Assembly (NCBI RefSeq): GCF_004792515.1
Contig: NZ_CP038865.1
Location: 1,620,501 to 1,684,500, forward strand
Reading direction: 5' to 3'
Source of the DNA: Vagococcus xieshaowenii
GTDB lineage: Bacteria > Bacillota > Bacilli > Lactobacillales > Vagococcaceae
Length of the DNA stretch: 64,000 bases
Shown here: in pieces, positions 35,281-44,025 of the stretch
Position numbering within the stretch: position 1 is the first letter of the stretch
Layout: each line of letters begins with the position of its first letter
Translations under genes and position numbers: made by a program
The notes under the pieces: model-generated
Told to the model about the DNA's origin: nothing
Seen by the model: the letters and a program-made list of their open reading frames with translations, nothing else
Databases searched by the model: none

Positions 35281-36663
35281 ATGACTAATGATATCAAAAA
35301 AATTTATGGAATTGAAGACCCTAATTTAATAATTTCTAGTGTTTCCGAAGGAACTTACCGTAATAAGCCTGCGAAAATTATACAAGCTAGCTATAAACCT
35401 AAAGCCATAGTTTGCCCCAAATGTGGTTCTTCGCCTCGAAACAACACCGGAAAGTACATTATTGTTAAGAATGGTTCTAAGAAGGTAGATGTCCTATTGA
35501 CACATGAGAACACTGGGATTGTCTCTATGAAGTTATCTAAACAGCGCTATCGTTGTTACAATTGCAATACGCACTGGACTTCGCAAATTGATTTAGTTCA
35601 ACCTTCCCATAATATTTCAAGGATAATTGAAGCTAAAATCATTGAATTAATAGCTGAAAGAATTTCTCTTAAATTAATTGCTAAATTATGTAGTGTTTCA
35701 ATTAGTAAAGTGATTCAGGTATTAAGATCTTTAGAAACATACCTTCCTAAGGAAGAAAACCGTTGGTTGCCAGAGGTTTTAATGGTGGATGAATTTCGTT
35801 CGCATACTGCTTCAGAAGACTCTATGAGTTTTATTTGTGCTGATGGCAATTCAGGGCGATTAGTAGAAATATTGGAAAGTAGACGATTAAATTATCTCAT
35901 GCCTCACTTTAATGGTTATCCAGATGAAGAACGTTTTAAAGTAAAATACCTTGTGACAGATATGAATGCAGCTTATTTCCAATTAGTGAAGGATATCTTT
36001 CCAAATGCTGAATTAATCATTGATCGTTTTCATATTGTTAAACATTTGAATGAAGCCTTTAATAGTTTCAGAGTACGGGAAATGAAAAAACTCAAGGCAT
36101 CGGGACATAAAGTAGAAGCAAGTAAACTTAAGAAAAATTGGCGCTTCCTACTTAAAAATAGATTAGACATTAATATCTCTGAATACAAAAGATGGCCGAG
36201 CTTTCGGTCAAATAAGTATCCTTATTTGACCGAACAGATGATGATTGATCGGTTATTAGATTTTTCCGAACCTCTAAAATTAGCCTATGGCTACTTCCAT
36301 GATTTATTAGATTCATTTAGAAGAAAAGAATATGAACGATTCTTTGAATTATTGAATACTTTACCAGAAGAATTAGATGAAGAGTTTAAAGGACAAGTAC
36401 AAAACCTAATACGTCATCAAGAAGGAATTACCAATGCTTTAATACATCCCTATTCAAATGGGAAGATTGAAGCAAAGAATACACACATCAAAACATTAAA
36501 ACGAGTTTCTTATGGATTCAAATCTTTCAGCAATATGAGGATTAGAATCTTTTTAACCGAAGGTTTGATAGAAGTTAATCATAAAATAACAAAAAACCAT
36601 GAAATCAGAGAATGTTTTCCCCAATTTCATGGTTGGCTAATATTACTCATCAGTCCAATTTGA
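35281..36663 (+). CDS. ISL3 family transposase
   Basis: The product has 460 residues. The N-terminal zinc-finger-like region has CPKCGSS and a later RCYNCNTHW. The DDE core shows Asp in VDEFRSH, Asp in YLVTDMNAAYFQ, the DRFHIVKH block and the SNGKIEAKNTHIKTLKR segment with the Glu near the C-terminus, all typical of ISL3. Intact with GGAG before the ATG. Its 5' 440 bases are almost identical to the truncated copy near 61.8 kb. Confidence 0.96.
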   Translation: MTNDIKKIYGIEDPNLIISSVSEGTYRNKPAKIIQASYKPKAIVCPKCGSSPRNNTGKYIIVKNGSKKVDVLLTHENTGIVSMKLSKQRYRCYNCNTHWTSQIDLVQPSHNISRIIEAKIIELIAERISLKLIAKLCSVSISKVIQVLRSLETYLPKEENRWLPEVLMVDEFRSHTASEDSMSFICADGNSGRLVEILESRRLNYLMPHFNGYPDEERFKVKYLVTDMNAAYFQLVKDIFPNAELIIDRFHIVKHLNEAFNSFRVREMKKLKASGHKVEASKLKKNWRFLLKNRLDINISEYKRWPSFRSNKYPYLTEQMMIDRLLDFSEPLKLAYGYFHDLLDSFRRKEYERFFELLNTLPEELDEEFKGQVQNLIRHQEGITNALIHPYSNGKIEAKNTHIKTLKRVSYGFKSFSNMRIRIFLTEGLIEVNHKITKNHEIRECFPQFHGWLILLISPI

Positions 36664-36680
36664 CAAAGAGCCAGATAAAC

Positions 36681-36728
36681 GCCAGATACGTATGATTTAT
36701 TTAAAATCATACGTATCTGGCGTTTTTT
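36681..36728. terminator. Bidirectional terminator shared by converging genes
   Basis: GCCAGATACGTATGATT (36681-36697) pairs with AATCATACGTATCTGGC (36705-36721), then GTTTTTTT. The ISL3 element lies directly to its left. Confidence 0.88.
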
Positions 36729-36778
36729 TCATTACATAATAAACAAAAAAATATTTTATAACACAGAAATTGATACTC

Positions 36779-39700
36779 TTACTTCATAATTTTATTAATT
36801 AATTGCTCTGAAGCTGTTCCATTATCATACTGATTGAATTTTTCTTGGAAAGATTTATAACGCTCCTCCGATTCTTTACAATACGTCTCTAAATCAGATA
36901 ACGACTCAATCAAATGTTCTGTTGTGTATGATAATTTACCAGGTACTTCTTCTTCAAAATCAAGATAAAACCCTCTTAATTCATTTTTATATTTTTCATA
37001 GTCATAGACATAAAACATCATAGGTTTATTCAACAGTGAGAAATCAAACATAACTGAAGAATAATCTGTTATTAATACATCAGATACTAAATATAGTTCT
37101 CTAATATCACTAGAGTTAGGCATTAGTCTAGCAAAGTCCTTCATGCTATCAAAATTAAAATTAGGTGTTGAAAAATGATGTAATTTAACGATTATGAAAT
37201 ATTCATCTCCTAATTCTTTTTTCATTCTCTCCATGTCTAATGCTAATGAGAAATTACCAACAACTCTCCATGTTGGAGCATATAAAATGATTTTTTTATC
37301 CGCAGGTAATCTGTATTTTTTGCGTAGACTCTCGATATTTTCAGGATTATTATCTTTTAACAACACATCATTTCTTGGATAACCGACTGGTAGTATTTCA
37401 TTTTTATATCCAAAAGCTGATTTAGAAACTTCAGCTACATAATCACTAGGAACCATTAAATAATTCCAACGATTATTTTTATTAATATAAGTTTTTTTAT
37501 AGCTACCTTTAATTTCTCCAGGCGCATCTAATCCTAATTTTTTTAGAGGTGTACCATGCATTGTTTGAACTTCGATTGCATCTTCACGCTTCTTATAGAA
37601 ATCAGGAAAGTTTACATTATTAAATAAGTACTTAGCTCGCGCTAAATAGTAGAAGTATTTCCAAGAGTTTTTCTTAACTGTTTCAGCATTACCCGCAACT
37701 GGATAGAAATTATCATTAAGAATTACAACATTCTTCACTTTTGGCTGATTTTCTTGCATATATTCATATATTGCTTTCGGATTACAACTAAATTCTCTTC
37801 CCCAATAAGTTTCGTAGACAGCAATATTTTTAGTTGGCAATTTTCTTAACCCTTTATACAAAATTTCTCTCCATACAGCTTGTCTTCTTGGGCCATTATC
37901 TAATTTTGACCAAAAAGAAGCTTGCATAAAGTAAGCTTTTGGTGAATTAGCCTGATGGTATAATTCAAAGCGATACTTATTAAAAGTCGTTTTATAATTA
38001 TCTTTTTGTCCAGTTACAAAATAAATTTCATTAATATTGATTCTTTTTTTACCTTGTGGAGTATCAACTTCCGTTCTCAACGATAATAGATACTGTTTAT
38101 TAGACATCACTAACTTCTTATGATCAATTAATGGTACTTCAAAAATAAAAAAGTAGTAATCATCTACTAACTTATATTTTTTAGGCGCATATTGAAATCT
38201 TCTAGTAGGTGAATTTTCTAAAGAAAACTTCACAGATTCAATTGCTGAATTATTAATGAATTGTTCGTGAATTTTCAACTCTAATAATAATTTTTTATTT
38301 TTATAATCTGCTGAGCAAATATATGCAATATAATTGGAAATAGCAAACTTCAAATGATTATCCAAGGTATAGTCTAACCGAATTTGTTTATTTTCCAAAT
38401 AGCTATATACAGCATTTTGTTTTTTTACTTCTAATGATACTTGAGGTGTATCAAAATCAATCAAAACATCATATTTTTCAATTCTACTTTGATTTACAAA
38501 TTCTGTTATTTCTTCTAGGTTAAATTCTAATTCAAAATTATTTCCTTGTTGTACTATATTATTTGGATTGATGGTAATTTTTTTATTCAAATTTTTTCTT
38601 GTGTAGAAGTCAGTATACAGCACAGGATTAAACTGCGTTAGTGATGAATTAGCTGTACCCATTACTGTAACTTTACTACCCTCAGTTCGAATATCTTTTA
38701 CAACAATATCAGATTTAGTTACATTAACCATTAATTCATACTTTTTACTATATTTTGGTGTGATATTGTAACCACTAATAATTCTATTCTTAGGTCTAGT
38801 AATATATCCTGCTACTGGGGAATGTAATAGTTTACTTCGTGATACAACACCATCACTTAAAGTAAATTCAATATAATAATCATCTTCCGGCAGTAAATCT
38901 TTCATAAGTTCATCAAAATCAATTACTAACTCATAGCCTGAATATTTGTAGTTATTTCTTCTCTTTAATGGATTCTTAGACTTAACACGTACACCACGTA
39001 ATGTCGTAATATCTTTACGAACTGTCAATCTAACATTTTTATCAATTATCTTGACTACTTCTCCATCTTCTTTGACTAATTTAGCAACTAGAGACATCTT
39101 ACTCAACTTATCAGAATCTATTTTATATATATAAGTGAAACCTGAAACAAATAATTTAGAACTAGATTGCCATTCAACTTTCTCTATCCTAGTAATTAAG
39201 TTTAGCTCATCACCAATATATTGTTCTTCTGTATTTAAAACATCGATATATGGAAATTTGTATACATAACGGCCATGCTCTAAATATGGTTTCCAATCAA
39301 TTTCTTTTTTATTATGTTTCCTAGTAATATCAATAAATTCGTCAACTTGATTATTTTCAAGTAAACGATACTTCAAACGATTCATAACCGGCAATTCCAT
39401 TACCACATTTGAATCTACATCTTGAATATAATCTTGAATATAATTAATTAGTAATTCATTGTAATCTTTTTTCCCATTAATGATATGATGCCAATAAATT
39501 GGAAAGTCCATATTTAAATTTTTAAAATCAAAAATTTCTTTGATTTTATTATCCACATTGTTCTCTTTAATATATTCTCTTACCATTTGGATAGCTTTTA
39601 ATCTATCCCTCAAATTATCAATATTAGAACGTTGCTGTGTAATAGAGTTATCTCCTTTATCTCTTGCTCGCCACAAGTAAATAACTTTCGTAATAACATC

Positions 39701-40288
39701 CACTTTTTTTGCTGCTATATGACTAGGAATAGTTACAGGGATATCTTCATATAACATACCTTCTGGGAATTGAAAATTATTTTCAATCCAAAAATCTCGA
39801 CGATAAATCTTATTCCAAGCAGTTGTATCATAAATTAATTCTGGATGTTCACTTATATGAACACCTCTTAAGTTCTCATGGAAAACTTTGTTGTGCAACC
39901 CTGACGCATATTGCTTAGTTGAATTAAATCTTCTTACATGACCGATGATAAAATCTGACTTAGTTTCTTCAATCACTTCTAGCATCTCGGCATAAGAATT
40001 CTTAATAATGATATCATCCGAGTCAACAAATGTAATATAATTGCCTGTTGATTTTTCAAAGCCAAAATTACGACTATGTCCCAATCCTTGATTTTTCTTA
40101 GTATATGCAAAGAAGTTTGGGTATTCTTTTGCAAATTCTTGTGCAATCTCAAAAGAATTATCGATTGAACCATCATCTACCATGATTACTTCATAATCAG
40201 TAATTCCTTGTACTAATAAGGATTCCAAACATTCTCTCAAATAATTACTAACATTATAAATAGGTACAATTATTGATAACTTACTCAT
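36779..40288 (-). CDS. Fused GT2 glycosyltransferase and CDP-glycerol glycerophosphotransferase
   Basis: The product has 1169 residues. The N-terminal GT2 domain (about 1-220) has SIIVPIYNVSNYLRECLESL, MVDDGSIDNS and FVDSDD. A beta-rich middle (about 350-770) is of the kind found in TarS/TagF-like polymerases. The C-terminal TagF domain has FSCNPKAIYEYM, MHGTPLKKLG near 909, IIVKLHHF and LITDYSSVMFDF near 1075. The usual Trp of WHG is Met. Bifunctional polymerases of this type build chains containing both sugar and glycerol phosphate. Start region: ATG with GGAATGGA upstream. The 262 bases upstream hold no gene. Confidence 0.9.
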   Translation of the reverse strand: MSKLSIIVPIYNVSNYLRECLESLLVQGITDYEVIMVDDGSIDNSFEIAQEFAKEYPNFFAYTKKNQGLGHSRNFGFEKSTGNYITFVDSDDIIIKNSYAEMLEVIEETKSDFIIGHVRRFNSTKQYASGLHNKVFHENLRGVHISEHPELIYDTTAWNKIYRRDFWIENNFQFPEGMLYEDIPVTIPSHIAAKKVDVITKVIYLWRARDKGDNSITQQRSNIDNLRDRLKAIQMVREYIKENNVDNKIKEIFDFKNLNMDFPIYWHHIINGKKDYNELLINYIQDYIQDVDSNVVMELPVMNRLKYRLLENNQVDEFIDITRKHNKKEIDWKPYLEHGRYVYKFPYIDVLNTEEQYIGDELNLITRIEKVEWQSSSKLFVSGFTYIYKIDSDKLSKMSLVAKLVKEDGEVVKIIDKNVRLTVRKDITTLRGVRVKSKNPLKRRNNYKYSGYELVIDFDELMKDLLPEDDYYIEFTLSDGVVSRSKLLHSPVAGYITRPKNRIISGYNITPKYSKKYELMVNVTKSDIVVKDIRTEGSKVTVMGTANSSLTQFNPVLYTDFYTRKNLNKKITINPNNIVQQGNNFELEFNLEEITEFVNQSRIEKYDVLIDFDTPQVSLEVKKQNAVYSYLENKQIRLDYTLDNHLKFAISNYIAYICSADYKNKKLLLELKIHEQFINNSAIESVKFSLENSPTRRFQYAPKKYKLVDDYYFFIFEVPLIDHKKLVMSNKQYLLSLRTEVDTPQGKKRININEIYFVTGQKDNYKTTFNKYRFELYHQANSPKAYFMQASFWSKLDNGPRRQAVWREILYKGLRKLPTKNIAVYETYWGREFSCNPKAIYEYMQENQPKVKNVVILNDNFYPVAGNAETVKKNSWKYFYYLARAKYLFNNVNFPDFYKKREDAIEVQTMHGTPLKKLGLDAPGEIKGSYKKTYINKNNRWNYLMVPSDYVAEVSKSAFGYKNEILPVGYPRNDVLLKDNNPENIESLRKKYRLPADKKIILYAPTWRVVGNFSLALDMERMKKELGDEYFIIVKLHHFSTPNFNFDSMKDFARLMPNSSDIRELYLVSDVLITDYSSVMFDFSLLNKPMMFYVYDYEKYKNELRGFYLDFEEEVPGKLSYTTEHLIESLSDLETYCKESEERYKSFQEKFNQYDNGTASEQLINKIMK

Positions 40289-40467
40289 TTAATATATTCC
40301 ATTCCCATCTCTTTTAATATTACTTTCTTAAAAATATAGAACTTCTGTTATATAACATTTTTCCAATATTAAGATTTGATACTTTATCAATTGATATTCA
40401 CCAATTAACATAGTATCACAAACCTGATGAATTATCTAGCTGATAACAAACGTATTGATTATCGTAC

Positions 40468-40519
40468 AAAAAATTGAACTTTCATTATTTCAATATTACT
40501 GAGAGTAAGTGAAAGTTCT
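40468..40519 (-). terminator. Terminator after the DUF6056 gene
   Basis: On the minus strand AGAACTTTCA pairs with TGAAAGTTC around a long loop, followed by AATTTTTTG. Confidence 0.65.
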
Positions 40520-40550
40520 AAATTCTTATTTAAAGTAACTACCTAATCTA

Positions 40551-42002
40551 TTAATTATTGTTTTGTTCGCGTTCTTCTAATTCTTTTTCTTTATCTTTCA
40601 AGTATTGGGAACGATATGTCACAAACTTAATATCTAGATCATCTGGTAAATTATAATATTCTCTAAACATTTTGGGAGAAATAACCCAACTCATAAATGG
40701 TGATAAGTTCTGACCATGCCTAGGAAACGGTACATCAGAAATGACGACACTTTTTCGGTCATCTGAATACTCCATTTTATCCATTCTCGTAATCATTACA
40801 TAACGATTAGTAGCATGGATACCAATGAATATCATACAAATCAAGCAAGAAAGATACACAACGTATTTTTGTAATTCCTTACTAATTGATAAATCACACG
40901 CTTTGTCCCAAATAGCTACAACAATTATTGTAAGCAAGAGATATGATGTGAATTCCCCTCGTGGTCCAAAAGGCTCTATTACGAGGAACGGACTAATAAT
41001 GACACCCGATCCAATTCCTAAATATAACAATAACCATCTGTTTTCCTTAAATATATAATGTTGAAAAATAACAGTTGCGATAATCAATAAATACCCAATA
41101 GTAAGGATAATAATTGCCACTGTAAAGATAAATGGTACACCTTCTAGTTTCCAATGGTACATATTAAATAACACCAATCCCAAAGTATAACTAATCACAT
41201 ACAAGCTCATCCATTGAAAGCGACGAACACCATGAATAACGTAAACTATCAAAGCTGATAAAATTGTAATCAGCAACCAGTTATCTATCACCATATAAGG
41301 GATGTACTGCTTAATTAAAACCAAATTTATTGCTGAAAAGTCTATTGCACGATAGCCATCATTCCCCGCAGAAATTTGATGATAAACACTATTTGAAAAC
41401 ATAATAGCAGTACCAACTAAAGTTCCTAGGAAATAGCTAGTAAGACTAGTTAATTTAACGGTTCGATGCAAAGTTACTAAAAAAATAACTGCTGATATCA
41501 CATTAAAAATCGTAATATTTTCCATAAATAATTGCCCTGCTATCATCACAAAAAACAATATGAAAGGGGAATCTTTTTTTAATAGTAAGAATAACCCCCA
41601 CAGAACAAAAAACATACCTAAATTATAATTAACAAAGCCTGAATACCAACCAAAAGATTGCCCATACACTAACGCTGGCATACATAGTAACAAAAATAAG
41701 GTTAGCGCAATTGAGCTTTTCTTTTTTGTTTCCAAAAGTTGATTAATAAGATAGATAATGCCTGTGTTGATAAAAGCATAAAATAAAGTTCTAATCACTA
41801 TATTTCTAGTTATCATTATGATTGCTAAGTTTCCTAGATACCTGCCGTTGTAGTTATCAAAATGATTTTTTAGTCGCTCCATACCACCAGCTCCGCCCCA
41901 ATCCATATCATCCCCGAATGTTAAAGGAATGAGGATAGAAGTAATTACGAAGAACAGAAAAATAGGGAGATACTGAAAAATTTTATTAGATTTTAAAGAC
42001 AC
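40551..42002 (-). CDS. DUF6056 family polytopic membrane protein (GT-C-like)
   Basis: The product has 483 residues and about eleven membrane helices. The first outer loop has GDDMDW and then FDNYNGRYLGN, the typical start of DUF6056 proteins found in polysaccharide loci. These are thought to be GT-C-type transferases or related to polymer modification, but no reaction is established. The start is a GTG overlapping the TAG stop of the tagD gene by one base, so it is translationally coupled. Last gene of the tagD operon. Confidence 0.78.
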   Translation of the reverse strand: MSLKSNKIFQYLPIFLFFVITSILIPLTFGDDMDWGGAGGMERLKNHFDNYNGRYLGNLAIIMITRNIVIRTLFYAFINTGIIYLINQLLETKKKSSIALTLFLLLCMPALVYGQSFGWYSGFVNYNLGMFFVLWGLFLLLKKDSPFILFFVMIAGQLFMENITIFNVISAVIFLVTLHRTVKLTSLTSYFLGTLVGTAIMFSNSVYHQISAGNDGYRAIDFSAINLVLIKQYIPYMVIDNWLLITILSALIVYVIHGVRRFQWMSLYVISYTLGLVLFNMYHWKLEGVPFIFTVAIIILTIGYLLIIATVIFQHYIFKENRWLLLYLGIGSGVIISPFLVIEPFGPRGEFTSYLLLTIIVVAIWDKACDLSISKELQKYVVYLSCLICMIFIGIHATNRYVMITRMDKMEYSDDRKSVVISDVPFPRHGQNLSPFMSWVISPKMFREYYNLPDDLDIKFVTYRSQYLKDKEKELEEREQNNN

Positions 42003-42409
42003 TATTTAGCCCCCTTATTCCCCATTAACCTTTCTTTAATTGCAGTTGTAGAGACCCCTTCTGTTCGTGGTAAATAGACCACTTCACATTTATCTTTCAA
42101 GAAATCAAATTTACCTTCCCAAGTATCGCCCATAACAAATACATCGATATCATATTTTTCGATATCGGTTGCTTTTTGTTCCCAATTTTCTTCAGAATGA
42201 ACTTCATCAACATATTTTAATGCTTCTAACACTAATTTACGATCTTCATACGTATAGTAGTTATCTTTTCCTTTAATATCTTGATTGAATTCATCAGTCG
42301 ATAACATTACAATTAACTCATCGCCTAATGTTTTTGCTCGTTTTAATAAGTTAATGTGTCCTCGATGTAAAATATCATACGTTCCATATGTAATAACACG
42401 TTTTGTCAT
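42002..42409 (-). CDS. tagD: Glycerol-3-phosphate cytidylyltransferase (second of tandem pair)
   Basis: The product has 135 residues. It makes CDP-glycerol from CTP and glycerol 3-phosphate for teichoic acid. The nucleotidyltransferase signatures are TYGTYDILHRGHINLL (His-x-Gly-His) and RTEGVSTTAIK. Compared with TagD of other species it has an Asp-Ile insertion in the NQDIKGKD loop. It follows a paralogue by 80 bases. Confidence 0.93.
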   Translation of the reverse strand: MTKRVITYGTYDILHRGHINLLKRAKTLGDELIVMLSTDEFNQDIKGKDNYYTYEDRKLVLEALKYVDEVHSEENWEQKATDIEKYDIDVFVMGDTWEGKFDFLKDKCEVVYLPRTEGVSTTAIKERLMGNKGAK

Positions 42410-42489
42410 AATATATTCCTCCTAATAATATATGACTTAGAATTTAAAACACCCTATCCAAGTCATTGTTTCGTCAATTTAACAAGTTA

Positions 42490-42888
42490 CTAATTAACCT
42501 CTGATTGTTTAAAATCAGTCTTAATTTTTGTTGTAGATATCCCTTCTGTACGTGGTAAATAAATGACTTCACAGTAATCTTTTAAGAAATCAAACTTACC
42601 TTCCCAGTCGTGTCCCATGACAAAAATATCAATCTCATTGTCTACTACATCTGAAATTTTTTGTTCCCAATCATTTTCTGGTAATACAGCATCTACATAC
42701 TTAACTGCCTCTAAAATATACTTACGGTCTTCAAACGGCATGAAAGATGTTTTACCTTTAATAGCATTAAACTCATCTGAGGAAATCACAACAGTTAAAT
42801 GATCTCCCATCTCTTTTGCACGACGTAAGATATTAATGTGCCCTTTGTGTAATAAATCAAACGTTCCGTATGTAATGATTTTTTTCAT
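42490..42888 (-). CDS. tagD: Glycerol-3-phosphate cytidylyltransferase (first of tandem pair)
   Basis: The product has 132 residues and is a paralogue of the next gene. Signatures are TYGTFDLLHKGHINIL, VMGHDWEGKFDFL and RTEGISTTKIK. The loop FNAIKGKTSFMPFEDR differs from its twin. One copy may have a related substrate such as a different polyol phosphate; that is only an inference. AGGAG precedes the ATG. It lies three bases downstream of the GT4 gene, in one operon. Confidence 0.93.
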   Translation of the reverse strand: MKKIITYGTFDLLHKGHINILRRAKEMGDHLTVVISSDEFNAIKGKTSFMPFEDRKYILEAVKYVDAVLPENDWEQKISDVVDNEIDIFVMGHDWEGKFDFLKDYCEVIYLPRTEGISTTKIKTDFKQSEVN

Positions 42889-42891
42889 TGT

Positions 42892-44025
42892 TTATCTCCT
42901 TATTTTCCCATTTATTTTTGTTAGTATTTTTATTAACAAATTAGGTTCTAACTTGTTAATAATCTGTCGTTGTTCTTTTTTACTTAAAACAGGCAAATAA
43001 GCTTTTGATCGTAAAATAAGCTTTTGATCCATCTTACTTAGAAATACTTGCCCATAGTTATTAATAACAAATTTAGTGTAATATAATTCTTGATTCTCTA
43101 AATACTCAGTCAATGTTAACGGCTGTGCCATAAATGCTTTCAACTCTGCCAAATCTACAGTGTCCGTTAACCAATAAATACCATTAAATTCTTGGTAAAG
43201 ATGATAAACCTCATAATCCAATCCTTTTGTCAAAACAGTTTTTTTTCCTTTTCCGATTGCTTCAGCAATCGAATAGCCTAATGTTTCATAATCTGATGTC
43301 GATATATATACATAATTATTAGGCATCTCTTGGTTTATTAATACATTGGTAATTTTCTGTTCTTCTTTAATTTTTTTATAAGTCGCTTCCTCTGGCCCAT
43401 AACCATTTAGATACACTGAATAATCAGAACCTAATTGTCTAGCTAAGTTGATAATTTTACTTATTTTCTTTGAACGTTCTTCAAATCTTGAATAGCAAAG
43501 TAAGTTATTTGTAACTTCAGCTGGCTTATCAGCGAACGATTCAATAATATGTAATAAGCTAACATTCAAAGTGAAATAATTTTTTAAATTAAACTTTTTC
43601 TCAAAGCTATCCCCTATCCGTTGAGAAGCTAAACGATACAAATCAATCCCATTAGAAGATAATGATTCCCTAGTCTCAGTAATAAATGATAGTGGACCAT
43701 GAACTTCACCTACAATAATAGTTTGGGGATTGGCTTGTTTAATTACAAGAGCAAGTTTGAAATAACTTTCTCTTGTAATAATCACTACATCAAAGTTAGT
43801 ATCATGAATAATATTCTTAATAGAAGTAATCGTTATACTTTGATTGCTCCATCCCTGTATTTCCATAAATTGATGATTCGCAATTTTTTTTCGATTAATT
43901 ACATTATAGATGGCTACTTCATGACCCAAGGCTAGAAATTCATTTGCTAAATTCAAACTACTTCTCGTAGTTCCACCTGCAGAATAAATATTCGATGTTA
44001 CTATGCCAATTTTTTTTTTATTCAA
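42892..44025 (-). CDS. GT4-like glycosyltransferase with A10 tract at its start
   Basis: The product has 377 residues with a GT-B layout: the N-terminal domain starts KKIGIVTSNIYSAGGTTRSSLNLA, and the C-terminal half has VYISTSDYETLGYSIAEAIGKG with the acidic E-x7-E pair. It likely adds a sugar to teichoic acid. The start is a TTG with GGGAGG six bases upstream, overlapping the previous gene by eight bases. Codons 3-6 contain a run of ten A (44010-44019), a slippage-prone site. The gene is in frame as given. Confidence 0.85.
   Translation of the reverse strand: MNKKKIGIVTSNIYSAGGTTRSSLNLANEFLALGHEVAIYNVINRKKIANHQFMEIQGWSNQSITITSIKNIIHDTNFDVVIITRESYFKLALVIKQANPQTIIVGEVHGPLSFITETRESLSSNGIDLYRLASQRIGDSFEKKFNLKNYFTLNVSLLHIIESFADKPAEVTNNLLCYSRFEERSKKISKIINLARQLGSDYSVYLNGYGPEEATYKKIKEEQKITNVLINQEMPNNYVYISTSDYETLGYSIAEAIGKGKKTVLTKGLDYEVYHLYQEFNGIYWLTDTVDLAELKAFMAQPLTLTEYLENQELYYTKFVINNYGQVFLSKMDQKLILRSKAYLPVLSKKEQRQIINKLEPNLLIKILTKINGKIRR

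Larger units (their letters stand above)
35139..36680 (+). mobile_element. Intact ISL3-family element with 8-bp target duplication
   Basis: Inverted repeats are at 35147-35172 (GGCTCTATAATAAATAGGAC on the left) and 36647-36672 (its partner, with six mismatches in the middle). The flanks are AGATAAAC at 35139-35146 and the identical AGATAAAC at 36673-36680. An 8-bp duplication is the ISL3 hallmark and shows a recent, complete insertion. It entered between the DUF6270 gene and the shared terminator of two converging genes. Confidence 0.95.
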
